Part shown: positions 7,410 through 15,609 of the stretch, piece by piece
Numbering within the stretch: position 1 is the stretch's first letter
Layout of the letters: each line of letters begins with the position of its first letter
The notes under the pieces: model-generated
The model's input: only the letters and a program-made list of their open reading frames with translations
Told to the model about the DNA's origin: nothing
The model's database searches: none
From: a virus
Virus record (IMG/VR): IMGVR_UViG_3300024252_000057
Coordinates: 1-29,916 of that record
Direction: 5' to 3' (one strand)
DNA: 29,916 nt
Position numbers and translations under genes: made by a program

Positions 7410-7861
7410 TGATTAGCACCTTGCCGTTGGATCACCTTAGTTTTAACAGCTTCAAACACTTGCCTTGCGTTTATTGTCTGCCGCCACTTCGGGCCGTGTC
7501 GTTCAAGGCGCTTCAGGTAGGGTTCGGCCTTTTCGTAATCACCCGTCCGCAAATGCTGCATGGCTAGAAACCAGTTAATTTGAGCCGAATTCGGATCAAC
7601 ACGTGCGGAACGCTCCAAGTAATGTATCACAACTTGTGGCGGAAGGAAATCAGCCATACCAAATACAGTTGCCGTCACGCCGCCGCTATAGTAACTGGCT
7701 TGATAATAAGCCGTTGCTTCTACTACGGCCAGAAATGCTTTTCCGGGTTGGTTGCTTGCGGAATAGATGTCGGAATCCCGAAAGCGCAGTTCAGACAGGG
7801 CGACGGAAACCGCGTACCACACGCCGACGCCGACAAGGATCAGCTTGAACGCGCTCGACAC
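7406..7861 (-). CDS. TPR-containing C-terminal half of an O-antigen polymerase/ligase (separate ORF)
   Basis: From GTG 7861 the protein of about 151 residues begins with one transmembrane helix (AFKLILVGVGVWYAVSVAL). An extended segment follows, then a TPR-like helix pair (HYLERSARVDPNSAQINWF and LRTGDYEKAEPYLKRL). TM plus TPR is what follows the last membrane segments in Wzy_C/PglL/WaaL-type enzymes, so this looks like the missing C-terminal half of the gene just upstream. The two frames overlap by 22 bases, and a -1 shift would join them; a GGGG run lies exactly in the overlap (7867-7870). The frame stays open upstream of the chosen start, but those residues mirror the neighbouring gene. 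The true start is therefore uncertain. Confidence 0.62.
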   Translation of the reverse strand: MSSAFKLILVGVGVWYAVSVALSELRFRDSDIYSASNQPGKAFLAVVEATAYYQASYYSGGVTATVFGMADFLPPQVVIHYLERSARVDPNSAQINWFLAMQHLRTGDYEKAEPYLKRLERHGPKWRQTINARQVFEAVKTKVIQRQGANQ

Positions 7862-8964
7862 AGGAACCCCGCTTGAATGCCGAATAGAAGGGCCGGGAAC
7901 GGGGTATACAGGGGGAAGGCGACAAGCCCCATGCCCAATATTGTCACTATCCCGCACCATGCCGCCCAATCCTCTTCACTTCGTAAGGGTCGCCGCATAA
8001 TAATAACAACAAGCATGACAAATACCGCAAGACCAATCAACCCTGTTTCGAAGCCAACCGTCAACACGTCATTATGTGCCGTGCGCGGGCGCTTGCCGAA
8101 AGTATATACGCTTGCCGGTGATTCCATCACCGCATCATTGATCAAAGGATAGCCCGTCCAGTAGCTTCCGACGCCGCGCCCGGTCAAGTCCAGCGTCGCC
8201 GCCGTGTTGACAAACAGCGCCACGCGATTCTGAAAATGTTGGTGGTTAAGCCAGCGCTCGCCCAACTTGTCTACCCCCAACGAATAAATGTAGCCCGTGG
8301 CGGACAGCCCGGCTACCGCGCAGATAAACAAAGCTGTCCGCCAACGCCGCTTCTTCGCCACCACGGCGACAAGCGCCACTAGGCCACCCACCATCGCCGC
8401 CTTTGACAAAAGCCCCATGGCGAGTACGGGGAATACGCGCCACTTCCAGAGAACAAGCCCCGGAACGCTGATTGCCATGGCGGCGGCGGCAAGCCGGTTG
8501 CGATTGATGAACAATCCGGCGTATTCAGTGGTCACAAGGGTCTTTGTGTCGAAAAGGACTGTCAGAAAGTCTATCCCGACTAGACCCCCCAAAATAATAA
8601 CCCCGTTAAGCGCCATACCGACAAGGCATAGGGCGATACCCATGCGGAAATCAGGGCGCTTCAGCATGGAGCCGCAAATGAAGGCCAAGCCAACGAGCGT
8701 GAACAACCACACCCGGTCAAGAGCCATGGGCAGGGAAAGCGCCCAAAAGCACGTCAGGGCAGACCAAGCCAGAAAAAGCGCGCCCAGCGCCGACGCGGCA
8801 TGGCTGATCGTTGGGTATACTGAGCCCTTATTATAGAAGGCGATCATCGGCAAGACCGCCGACATCACTAACCACTTCGGCGTTGTTGACGAAGCCAGAA
8901 AGCCGGTCCAGTAGACCAGCGGCATAATTCCCATTAAGGCAATCAGGCAGCGGGCAGGATTCAT
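7840..8964 (-). CDS. O-antigen polymerase/ligase-like membrane protein (Wzy_C superfamily)
   Basis: The 374-residue protein is almost entirely hydrophobic, with roughly ten predicted membrane helices. It carries the family landmarks GLFINRNRLA at 150-159, DLTGRGVGSYW at 259-269 and RTAHNDVLTVGFETGLIGL at 294-312; the conserved His297 and Glu306 lie in the last block. These mark the Wzy/WaaL/PglL superfamily of enzymes that polymerise or transfer lipid-linked O-antigen in the periplasm. Known phages such as Pseudomonas phage D3 carry their own Wzy to change host O-antigen and block superinfection, so a seroconversion role is likely. The start overlaps the preceding stop as ATGA. The C-terminus is shorter than in full ligases; the next ORF appears to supply the missing TPR part. 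Confidence 0.88.
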   Translation of the reverse strand: MNPARCLIALMGIMPLVYWTGFLASSTTPKWLVMSAVLPMIAFYNKGSVYPTISHAASALGALFLAWSALTCFWALSLPMALDRVWLFTLVGLAFICGSMLKRPDFRMGIALCLVGMALNGVIILGGLVGIDFLTVLFDTKTLVTTEYAGLFINRNRLAAAAMAISVPGLVLWKWRVFPVLAMGLLSKAAMVGGLVALVAVVAKKRRWRTALFICAVAGLSATGYIYSLGVDKLGERWLNHQHFQNRVALFVNTAATLDLTGRGVGSYWTGYPLINDAVMESPASVYTFGKRPRTAHNDVLTVGFETGLIGLAVFVMLVVIIMRRPLRSEEDWAAWCGIVTILGMGLVAFPLYTPFPALLFGIQAGFLCRARSS

Positions 8965-9329
8965 ACCGGTGGATCAAGCCTGTCGGCAATCACTTTCAAA
9001 TCTTGGTAGGCTTGCCGGGCTTCGGGACTGAAATCGGCGGGTGTCATTCCGGTGTTATCCAGCACCCATTGAACGAGTCTGACCACAACGAGTGTAACAT
9101 CCTTACCCGCGCCCCTCAACGCGTCAGTGTCCGCCGCGTTCTGAACAACGCCGGAAGCTTCGTATTCAACTTGCCAAGCGTCGGCCTGTTCCTGCGTCGG
9201 GTAGTCGCCAAGAACTTCCGGCCATTCAGTCAGTTCCATCAACCCCGTTTCTGGGTTCTGGTGACAGCGAATGCCCGGCGCGTAATTATGTTTCCAGCCA
9301 ACGGCGTGGGGATCACAATTTATATTCAC
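8961..9329 (-). CDS. Small protein coupled to the fibre-like gene, unknown function (122 aa)
   Basis: The N-terminal half (CDPHAVGWKHN, TEWPEVLGDYPTQEQADAW) has the look of small tail-fibre-associated proteins: a Pro/Trp-rich start and an acidic PTQEQADAW helix. The C-terminal half is helical (VTLVVVRLVQWVLDN, ARQAYQDLKVIADRL). No transmembrane segment or signal peptide is seen. It starts in an ATGA overlap with the stop of the fibre-like gene and ends in an ATGA overlap with the start of the O-antigen gene, so all three are translationally coupled. A chaperone or cap for the fibre is possible but unproven; I recognise no family. Confidence 0.65.
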   Translation of the reverse strand: MNINCDPHAVGWKHNYAPGIRCHQNPETGLMELTEWPEVLGDYPTQEQADAWQVEYEASGVVQNAADTDALRGAGKDVTLVVVRLVQWVLDNTGMTPADFSPEARQAYQDLKVIADRLDPPV

Positions 9330-10342
9330 GGCTCATACTCCAAAATTGTAATTGATGATGCCGCCACACCGCCGAAAATTCGGCTTGCTGTATTGCCGTT
9401 AATGCAGCTTGTCCCGGCTCCCTCTGCGCCAAAGCGGACGCGGAAGGTCGTTGAACTCGTTGTGCCCGCCGTCATTGTATGTGTCAGAGAGATTGCCAAA
9501 CCGCCAGTTGCGCCGGAAATAGTGTCGGCTGTCGCGGCAAGTGCGGCCGCCGTTGCGTCTTGGAAAAGCGCCAACGTACAACTACGATTTGCCGTATCAT
9601 GAGAACCGAAAAACTCAACCATAATGACGAGGATATTGGTCGCGCTCGTTGGCGTAATCGCCAACGTCATGTATTCATCACCTTCGGTGATTTGTGGAAT
9701 GGTGTCATCAAACGGTGTTTGAGTTGTCCCCGTCGCGTAGGCGCTTACTTGGGTTTTTACAGCCTGTTTCAGCTTGCCCGTCGCGTCGACCGAACGAGTC
9801 AGTTCGTACCAATCCGTCCCGCGTCGCTGAAGGATGATTGATTTGTCTGTATCGTCAAGGCTGTAATCGGCATCGCCTTGAAGATGAATCTGACCTGCGC
9901 CCGTCGCCGCATCCTTGACTACCACCGTTCTGTCGGTGTGGGCGGCGCGGAGAATCAGGATCGTTTCGTCCGCCACGCTCGTTGTCAGGACATTGGCTAG
10001 GTCGTCGCTTGCCGCATCGGCATTGGTATCAACTGTGTGGTGCGACTTGTCAGGGGTTATCGCGCCACCCGCTGAAATCGTCAGTTCGTCGGACTCCAGA
10101 GCAATGGAGCCACCAATGACGTTCTGAACGGCATCGTCACAGTTGATGGATTTTGCAAAGGCCGAAAGAACGGCGGCATTGACCGCTTCAGTGAAGGTCT
10201 TCAGAACGTCGGTTAATTTCGTAAGAATACCAGCCCAGCCCACAAGGTTTGCCGTGACTTGCGAGCCGTCGTCGGCGGGCGGCGACGCGTTATAGCCACT
10301 TGACGATTGTGTGGTGTACGGGTTTACGCTAGGACCGGTCAT
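9326..10342 (-). CDS. Putative tail fibre / receptor-binding protein
   Basis: The 338-residue protein has a Ser/Pro-rich, low-complexity N-terminus (PYTTQSSSGYN), a short helical stretch (LTDVLKTFTEAVNAAVLSAF) and then long beta-rich, Thr/Ala/Asp-rich sequence with Ser/Thr-Ala-Thr repeats. The C-terminal 150 residues (from ATGTTQTPFDDTIPQITEGD, then LAITPTSATNILVI, ending FRVRFGAEG...SITILEYEP) resemble beta-sandwich receptor-binding tips found at the ends of phage fibres. It lies right after the internal virion genes, where podoviruses usually place fibres. Its direct coupling to an O-antigen-modifying gene fits a role in recognising surface polysaccharide. No enzymatic tailspike motif is visible. 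Assignment is by composition and position, not by a named family. Confidence 0.6.
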   Translation of the reverse strand: MTGPSVNPYTTQSSSGYNASPPADDGSQVTANLVGWAGILTKLTDVLKTFTEAVNAAVLSAFAKSINCDDAVQNVIGGSIALESDELTISAGGAITPDKSHHTVDTNADAASDDLANVLTTSVADETILILRAAHTDRTVVVKDAATGAGQIHLQGDADYSLDDTDKSIILQRRGTDWYELTRSVDATGKLKQAVKTQVSAYATGTTQTPFDDTIPQITEGDEYMTLAITPTSATNILVIMVEFFGSHDTANRSCTLALFQDATAAALAATADTISGATGGLAISLTHTMTAGTTSSTTFRVRFGAEGAGTSCINGNTASRIFGGVAASSITILEYEP

Positions 10343-10352
10343 ATTTCATTCC

Positions 10353-12467
10353 TTATCTCAACCGAAGAGGCGGCGCGATCACACCGGCTTCGCGTCCACC
10401 CGGCGCCGCGACGGCGCGGGTGACTTCGGCCCGGTTCTGCGCCGCTTGCGCCGCGCGTTTTTCCGTTGCCGCCCCGGCAAATTTGTCAACACCCGCACGG
10501 CTTTGGTCAAAGAAGTCCTGCTTGGCGCGGGGATTAACGCTCGTCACACTTTCAAGAAGCCCGTGGGCATTCAACTGCGCAAGCAACTGCCCCATGGCCC
10601 CGGCAGCGGCCTTGGAGCCGCGCGGCGCTTTCAGACCGACGGTCAGCAACTTGGCCCAACCGGGATTCGACAAAACACGGTTAAAGGCCCAAGGGGCAAG
10701 CAAGATAAACGCGGCGGCGCTGGCGGCTTCGGGGGAGGCTCCACCAGCACCCAACGCCACGGCAATTGCGCCGCCTTGGGAAAGTTTGATCAGGGTTGAT
10801 CCCGTACCCGGCTTCATAGACTCCTGCGCCGTGTCCAGCGCCTTCGCCCACGCCTTGACTTGGGCAAGGTGCGCCTTGTCGGGGAACAACTCGTTCATGG
10901 CTTCGTCACCCATCTGGCGGAACTTGCGCAGCATGGCTTTGCCGGAAAGCTGGCCGTTGACAACGGATGTTTCCATGGCGTCCTTCAGGTAGAAGCCCTG
11001 AATGTTACCCCACACTTCCTTATTATCCACCATGTTGCGAATGCGTCTGATTGACGAAAATGCCTTGGGCTTGATAAAGCGTTTGACCACGGCTTCAGGT
11101 TCGATATTGGCAATCGCCTTGACAAGCTTGTGATTGAAGGTATCCCGGCCTTCTTTCCAATGCGTGTTGAGCGTTCGCCACGCGGCCATAAGTTCGTCGC
11201 CCTTGGGCTGCGCGCCGTTAGCCCGGAAAAGATTATTCAGGTCAAGAACGCTCTTTTCCATGGTCTTGTCCATGGCGTTCGCCAGCGTCTTTGCCGCGCC
11301 CTGCGCCTTGCCGATAACCTCAATGCCGGAATCGCCGCCGCCCTGTCGCCCGGCTCCCAACAAATCGGAACGCAAAATCTGCGCGTCGCGGAAGCTGATT
11401 TGATCCGGTTTGTCTAGAATCTTTTGCGCAATCCGGATCGTCCCGGCGTCACCAAGTCCGCCTTCCGCCTCGTCAAGCTGCGTCTGCGCCCACTTCTTCA
11501 TTGTGGTCTGAACGGTCTTCATGGCCGGCTTGCCGGTCTTCGGGTCGATCATGCGCGTGGCGATTGAAACCGGCGTATTCATATTTATAACGGCACGATT
11601 GGGCGCAAGCTTGTCAACCTTGTCGGCCAGCCCGCGCCCCGTAGCCCGCCAGATGTCGCTGGCTTCGTCAATGGCGTCCACAACCATGTTTGCAGCATCC
11701 TCGCGATTGCCGCCACGCTGAAGGAAGGACTCGACAAATTGTTCGTAGCCCTTGATAGCGTTTTCAATGGTCTTACCCTTGCGCTTTTCAAGCCGGGCGC
11801 TGACAATCGCGCCTTGCGCAACGTCTTCGGCAAAGGTCAGCGACTTACTATTTGAAACCATGCGGGGGGAAACAAGAATCGGTTCGCCCGTCGAATCCAC
11901 ATTCTTTGACAGGATGGACTGTGTTTCTTCGGCCCCTTCCTTCAAGGCTCCACTGAACGGCCTACCTTGCGCGGTGCGAACAACGGCACGCCCACCACCT
12001 GAACCCATGAACGCCTCGCCGCCAGCTTTTACGGCGGCTTCTGCGGGATTGGCGGACGGGTCAACCTGTTCCGCGACTAGACTGCCACCCGCGCCACCAA
12101 AGGAAGCGGCGAGCATAGGCCATAGGGTATAGGCGGCACGGCCAATAAGCCTAATCAGAGCGCCGGGCGGATTTACCACAGCCGCCCCCACTTCCAGACC
12201 AATACCACCGGCAGTTTCGAGAAGGGCGCGCTGACCTTCCGGCGTCTGCGCCCATTCCTTGGCGGCTTCCCACACCTGCTTCAGTTCGGCGCGTGCTTTC
12301 TCACCTTCTTCAAAACCGCGCGCCGGTTCGGCTTCCTTGATCTTTGCAGCTTCGCGAATGGCGGAAAAGTCAACGCTGCCCGCCGCCGTCGCCGGGTCAA
12401 CGGAACGGGTATGGCTGGAAGCCGTCTGTCCAGCGGAAGCTCTTATCGCGTCGAAAGGACTTGCCAC
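10353..12467 (-). CDS. Large putative internal virion (ejection) protein, 704 aa
   Basis: This alanine-rich, largely helical protein is the first and longest of three in a row. It has two Gly/Ala-rich hydrophobic regions that could insert in membranes, around residues 80-130 (GLEVGAAVVNPPGALIRLIG) and around 575-605 (AVALGAGGASPEAASAAAFI). A long charged helical middle lies between them. No lysozyme or transglycosylase motif is visible. The same position and composition are found for the gp14-16 group of T7 and the ejection proteins of P22, which leave the head to form a conduit through the host envelope. The stop is 10 bases from the start of the fibre-like gene. The assignment rests on context. 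Confidence 0.6.
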   Translation of the reverse strand: MASPFDAIRASAGQTASSHTRSVDPATAAGSVDFSAIREAAKIKEAEPARGFEEGEKARAELKQVWEAAKEWAQTPEGQRALLETAGGIGLEVGAAVVNPPGALIRLIGRAAYTLWPMLAASFGGAGGSLVAEQVDPSANPAEAAVKAGGEAFMGSGGGRAVVRTAQGRPFSGALKEGAEETQSILSKNVDSTGEPILVSPRMVSNSKSLTFAEDVAQGAIVSARLEKRKGKTIENAIKGYEQFVESFLQRGGNREDAANMVVDAIDEASDIWRATGRGLADKVDKLAPNRAVINMNTPVSIATRMIDPKTGKPAMKTVQTTMKKWAQTQLDEAEGGLGDAGTIRIAQKILDKPDQISFRDAQILRSDLLGAGRQGGGDSGIEVIGKAQGAAKTLANAMDKTMEKSVLDLNNLFRANGAQPKGDELMAAWRTLNTHWKEGRDTFNHKLVKAIANIEPEAVVKRFIKPKAFSSIRRIRNMVDNKEVWGNIQGFYLKDAMETSVVNGQLSGKAMLRKFRQMGDEAMNELFPDKAHLAQVKAWAKALDTAQESMKPGTGSTLIKLSQGGAIAVALGAGGASPEAASAAAFILLAPWAFNRVLSNPGWAKLLTVGLKAPRGSKAAAGAMGQLLAQLNAHGLLESVTSVNPRAKQDFFDQSRAGVDKFAGAATEKRAAQAAQNRAEVTRAVAAPGGREAGVIAPPLRLR

Positions 12468-12476
12468 ACTTCACCT

Positions 12477-14213
12477 TTACAAGTTGAATTCATCCATTTT
12501 GCTGACAAGCTTCTTCATGAAGTCGTGTGAGAACCCATGACCCTTGCCCAACCGGTTTTCTTCTGACTTCCCACTTCGCACCTGAACCAAGGGCATTACA
12601 AAACGGGCGACATTTGCAACGCCCTCCTTCGTAATGGCCGGATCAAAGATGTTATCAGTTGGAAGGTTTACCCTGTCATCCGCGCGGAGATAATCAAGAA
12701 CAACCTCGTCGCGTCCCACCTTCGCCTTATCAGCAAGGTTTCCATACTGACCTTCAAGCTGCAACTGATTGAACAGTTGTTCGCGATACAGGTCGCGGGC
12801 GGTTGAAATCAACTCATTGCGCTGTGTGTCCGTCAAGGATTTGGATTCAATCGCGCGCTCCAACCACGCCCGCATACCCTCGCCCAATTGCCCGGACGTA
12901 GCGACAGCGCGGGCTTCACCTTCACGAACCGTGGACGGCGGGTCTAACACCTTCATGAACATGAAAATCAACGCCAAGTCGCTCATGGCGTTCTTGTTCA
13001 TGCCCGCCCGTTGAATCTTCTGCCATGCGTTGGACAACTTCACAAACTCGCCGGACGCCTTGACGAATTCCTTGCGGATACCAGCAACTTCAGTCAGCGA
13101 CGCCGCGCCAACGTTCGCCAACGCCTCTTCAGCCCGCTGAACCTGTGGTGACTTCTTGCCGTCCACATCCGGGAACATTTCCTTGGCAAGTTCGACGCCC
13201 ATTTGCAGCTGACTCAACTCACCGCGCGACTTGGGCTCCGCGCCCAAGTGCGCGCGGACTTCAGCCGGGTTGGGTTTGCGGCCAACCAAGTTGGTGAATT
13301 CGTTCTTCCATGCCAGATATTTGGAAGCCTGTTTATCGCCGGGACTGGCAATGGTGTTGTCCAGCATCTTGGCAATGGCGGCGTGTTCGGCGGTCCCCGA
13401 CTCGTACAAGCCCATATCGTCAATCAGCTTGCCAACTTCGGTCTTGGCGACATTATCCAGCCCGACAAGGCGTTCCTTGTCTTCATCGGTCAATTTGCGC
13501 CCCAGCGCCTTTTCAATGTCGGCCATCTGCGCTTCAGCTGTACCGACCGTCAAGCCCTGATCCAACGCGGCGCGCTCACCCGTCGCCGCGCCAAGCGCCG
13601 TTTGCTCTGCCGTCTGACCGGCAGCGGACGCCGCCGCCGTGTCAAGGGTTCCCCGTGTGCCACTTTCAACAGCCGCTACGTCAGCCCCTATTGTTGCGGC
13701 TCGTTGCGCTCCTGCCACTTGACCAGCCCCAACCGCTTCCAAAGCGTTCAGCTTTGCACCCGCAACAAGGGACGGCTGAGTCGTCTTACCCTCAATCGTG
13801 CCTTCCGCCGTCCCCGCCGCCGTCTGTGACGCCATGAACCGCTCAAAAGCGGCGCGCGTTTCGGGGTTGGCTGTAATAGAAAGCTGACCTGTCAGGTCCG
13901 CCATGACTTGTTGTGGTGTCTTGTTCAGCGACTTGGCAAATGTCTGCAAGGTCGTCTGGAAGGTAGGAGAACCAATAAGCTCCAGCGTGCCGGGGAGATT
14001 GATCTTTGCTTCTTCACGCAACGTACCAATCAGCTTGTCATAACGCGCCGTTGCTTCTTTTAACAAGTCAGCCTTGGCCTTATTCCCCGCGACTTTGGCG
14101 CTCAACTTATCAGCCTTGCGCGCCCGCGATACCGACTGGCTGGCAATAACGTTTTTCATTGACGCGTTGAAGCCTTCCGCCGTGCCGCCCAAGAAATTAC
14201 CGATACCAGCCAT
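12477..14213 (-). CDS. Putative internal virion protein, coiled-coil rich, 578 aa
   Basis: The protein is highly helical. The start (MAGIGNFLGGTAEGFNA) is a Gly-rich amphipathic segment common in ejection proteins, followed by a Lys/Ala-rich coiled coil (KADKLSAKVAGNKAKADLLK). The centre is rich in Ala, Thr and Gln (TAAASAAGQTAEQTALGAATG), and another helical region follows. No catalytic motif is seen. It lies between two other proteins of the same type, with only 9-13 bases between genes, and was probably co-translated and packaged with them. I cannot match it to a named family; context within a podoviral virion block gives the assignment. Confidence 0.58.
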   Translation of the reverse strand: MAGIGNFLGGTAEGFNASMKNVIASQSVSRARKADKLSAKVAGNKAKADLLKEATARYDKLIGTLREEAKINLPGTLELIGSPTFQTTLQTFAKSLNKTPQQVMADLTGQLSITANPETRAAFERFMASQTAAGTAEGTIEGKTTQPSLVAGAKLNALEAVGAGQVAGAQRAATIGADVAAVESGTRGTLDTAAASAAGQTAEQTALGAATGERAALDQGLTVGTAEAQMADIEKALGRKLTDEDKERLVGLDNVAKTEVGKLIDDMGLYESGTAEHAAIAKMLDNTIASPGDKQASKYLAWKNEFTNLVGRKPNPAEVRAHLGAEPKSRGELSQLQMGVELAKEMFPDVDGKKSPQVQRAEEALANVGAASLTEVAGIRKEFVKASGEFVKLSNAWQKIQRAGMNKNAMSDLALIFMFMKVLDPPSTVREGEARAVATSGQLGEGMRAWLERAIESKSLTDTQRNELISTARDLYREQLFNQLQLEGQYGNLADKAKVGRDEVVLDYLRADDRVNLPTDNIFDPAITKEGVANVARFVMPLVQVRSGKSEENRLGKGHGFSHDFMKKLVSKMDEFNL

Positions 14214-14226
14214 AACCTACCTCTTT

Positions 14227-14919
14227 CTAAGGTGCGGGGAAAAAACCTTCAGCAAGGTTTTCACCCGCCCGCGTCGCGAAGCCGCCACCGATTGTACCAA
14301 GCGCCGTGCCGAAGAACCTACCCGCGCCCGCCGCTTCAGCCGCCGCCGTTTCCTGCGCCGAAATCATGTTGTCACTGACAAGTTGCTGCAACTGCGACGC
14401 AAGCCCGGAACTGATTTTCAACTCTTCCATTTCCCGGTCAAGCTGCGCGCCGATTTGGGCAAATTCCGCCTGAATCAACTTCATGTTTCCTTCAAGTTCC
14501 TGAAGGAACGATTCGCCCTGTTCCTTGTTGACGGCTTCCTGAACCGCCAATTCGGCGCGGGTCACGGCGTTGTTGAAGAAGTCGGAACCAAGCACCCGGC
14601 GCTTGCGTGCGTCTTCCTTCAGCCGTCCAATGATTTGCCGCCCCTCGTTCCTTGTCCCTTCCACACGCGCCTTACGGAGTTGTGAAAAGCCCGGCGTCAG
14701 CGACTTGCGGAGAACGTCGAAGTCGGCCAAGGACCGCCCGAAGCGGGCGTCAAAAGCCTTCTGCGCGGGACTGCCAAGGCGCGTCAGGTCAACCGAAGAG
14801 TTGGTCCCAAGCCCGGCGTCAGACGTGGCTGAACCGGACAACTTGAACGCCGGTGTTGAAGTTGTGACGCCCGCCGACAACGGATCAGGGTCGGAACCGA
14901 AAAAATCAAAAAAGCCCAT
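14227..14919 (-). CDS. Putative internal virion protein, 230 aa
   Basis: The N-terminus MGFFDFFGSDPDPL and the C-terminus (GRFFGTALGTIGGGFATRAG) are glycine/phenylalanine-rich and could interact with membrane. The middle is a long coiled coil (about residues 95-200) with many Glu, Gln and Arg residues. This layout is common for the smallest of the three podoviral ejection proteins. It is the first of the trio to be read. Only seven bases separate it from the following gene on one side and nine from the GNAT-like gene on the other. No catalytic residues or known domain are recognisable. Confidence 0.58.
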   Translation of the reverse strand: MGFFDFFGSDPDPLSAGVTTSTPAFKLSGSATSDAGLGTNSSVDLTRLGSPAQKAFDARFGRSLADFDVLRKSLTPGFSQLRKARVEGTRNEGRQIIGRLKEDARKRRVLGSDFFNNAVTRAELAVQEAVNKEQGESFLQELEGNMKLIQAEFAQIGAQLDREMEELKISSGLASQLQQLVSDNMISAQETAAAEAAGAGRFFGTALGTIGGGFATRAGENLAEGFFPAP

Positions 14920-14928
14920 ATTTCAACC

Positions 14929-15609
14929 CTACCGCTTTGAAACGAAAAGCATCATCGGTTCGTCCAGTGAATAATAATCAGGCACTTTGCCTACGCGGTG
15001 TAGGATACCATATTTCGCCAAGTGCGTATAGAACCGCCATTCCTCTTCAGGTGACGCTTGCATGATCAGGAACCCGCGCCGAAACTCATTGACGTAATTG
15101 ACGATACTTTCAAGCTTGTTGCGCGCCGACGCCCACGGAAAGAAGATGAATTCGGGGTTCATGCGGTGGTCTGTTAATTCAGCCGCGACCATGCCGACGG
15201 GTATGGTCCCCCGGTAGGTCGGCGCGAACAGCAAATCACACGAATCAATATTGGCAATCAGGACCGCCATGGTTTCAAGAAACTCGCGTGCCGTCAGTCC
15301 TTCGGTGATTTTGGGGAATGCTCCCTTCTGATAAGCCGCCCAAAGCCAGCCGAAATCATTCTTTGAAGATACCGGGCGGAAAGCCGGGCGACGGCGCAAT
15401 GTCCGGTAAAGCGCGGGCCTTCCCCTGAACCGCTCTTTTTCAGTCTGCTTCTTCGCTTCACGCTTAGTCCGTCGAACGGAATTCGGTTTCGACTGATTGG
15501 AGGATGAAATCTTCCGCGCCGTCCGCTTTGAGGCGGATGTTGTATTGGGGGGCGCTGCCGGGGGAATTGATTCGCTTTCGGGAATATCTTTGCTGGAAAC
15601 TTGCTCCAT
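14929..15609 (-). CDS. Virion-block protein with weak GNAT acetyltransferase-like features
   Basis: I start this 226-residue protein at ATG 15609 because a perfect TGGAGG lies eight bases upstream; the frame continues to 15684 without such a site. The first 85 residues are a basic, disordered Ser/Pro/Lys/Arg-rich segment. From there on (FGWLWAAYQKGAFP) the protein looks folded, with strand-turn-helix elements such as PVGMVAAELTD, EFIFFPWASARNKLESIV and RFYTHLAKYGILHRVG. Their spacing recalls a GNAT fold, but the acetyl-CoA loop (Q/RxxGxG/A) is not evident, so it may be inactive or unrelated. It overlaps the tail hub gene by 146 bases in another frame, which is long for this window. Its place in the tail region suggests a virion role. 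Confidence 0.6.
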   Translation of the reverse strand: MEQVSSKDIPESESIPPAAPPNTTSASKRTARKISSSNQSKPNSVRRTKREAKKQTEKERFRGRPALYRTLRRRPAFRPVSSKNDFGWLWAAYQKGAFPKITEGLTAREFLETMAVLIANIDSCDLLFAPTYRGTIPVGMVAAELTDHRMNPEFIFFPWASARNKLESIVNYVNEFRRGFLIMQASPEEEWRFYTHLAKYGILHRVGKVPDYYSLDEPMMLFVSKR

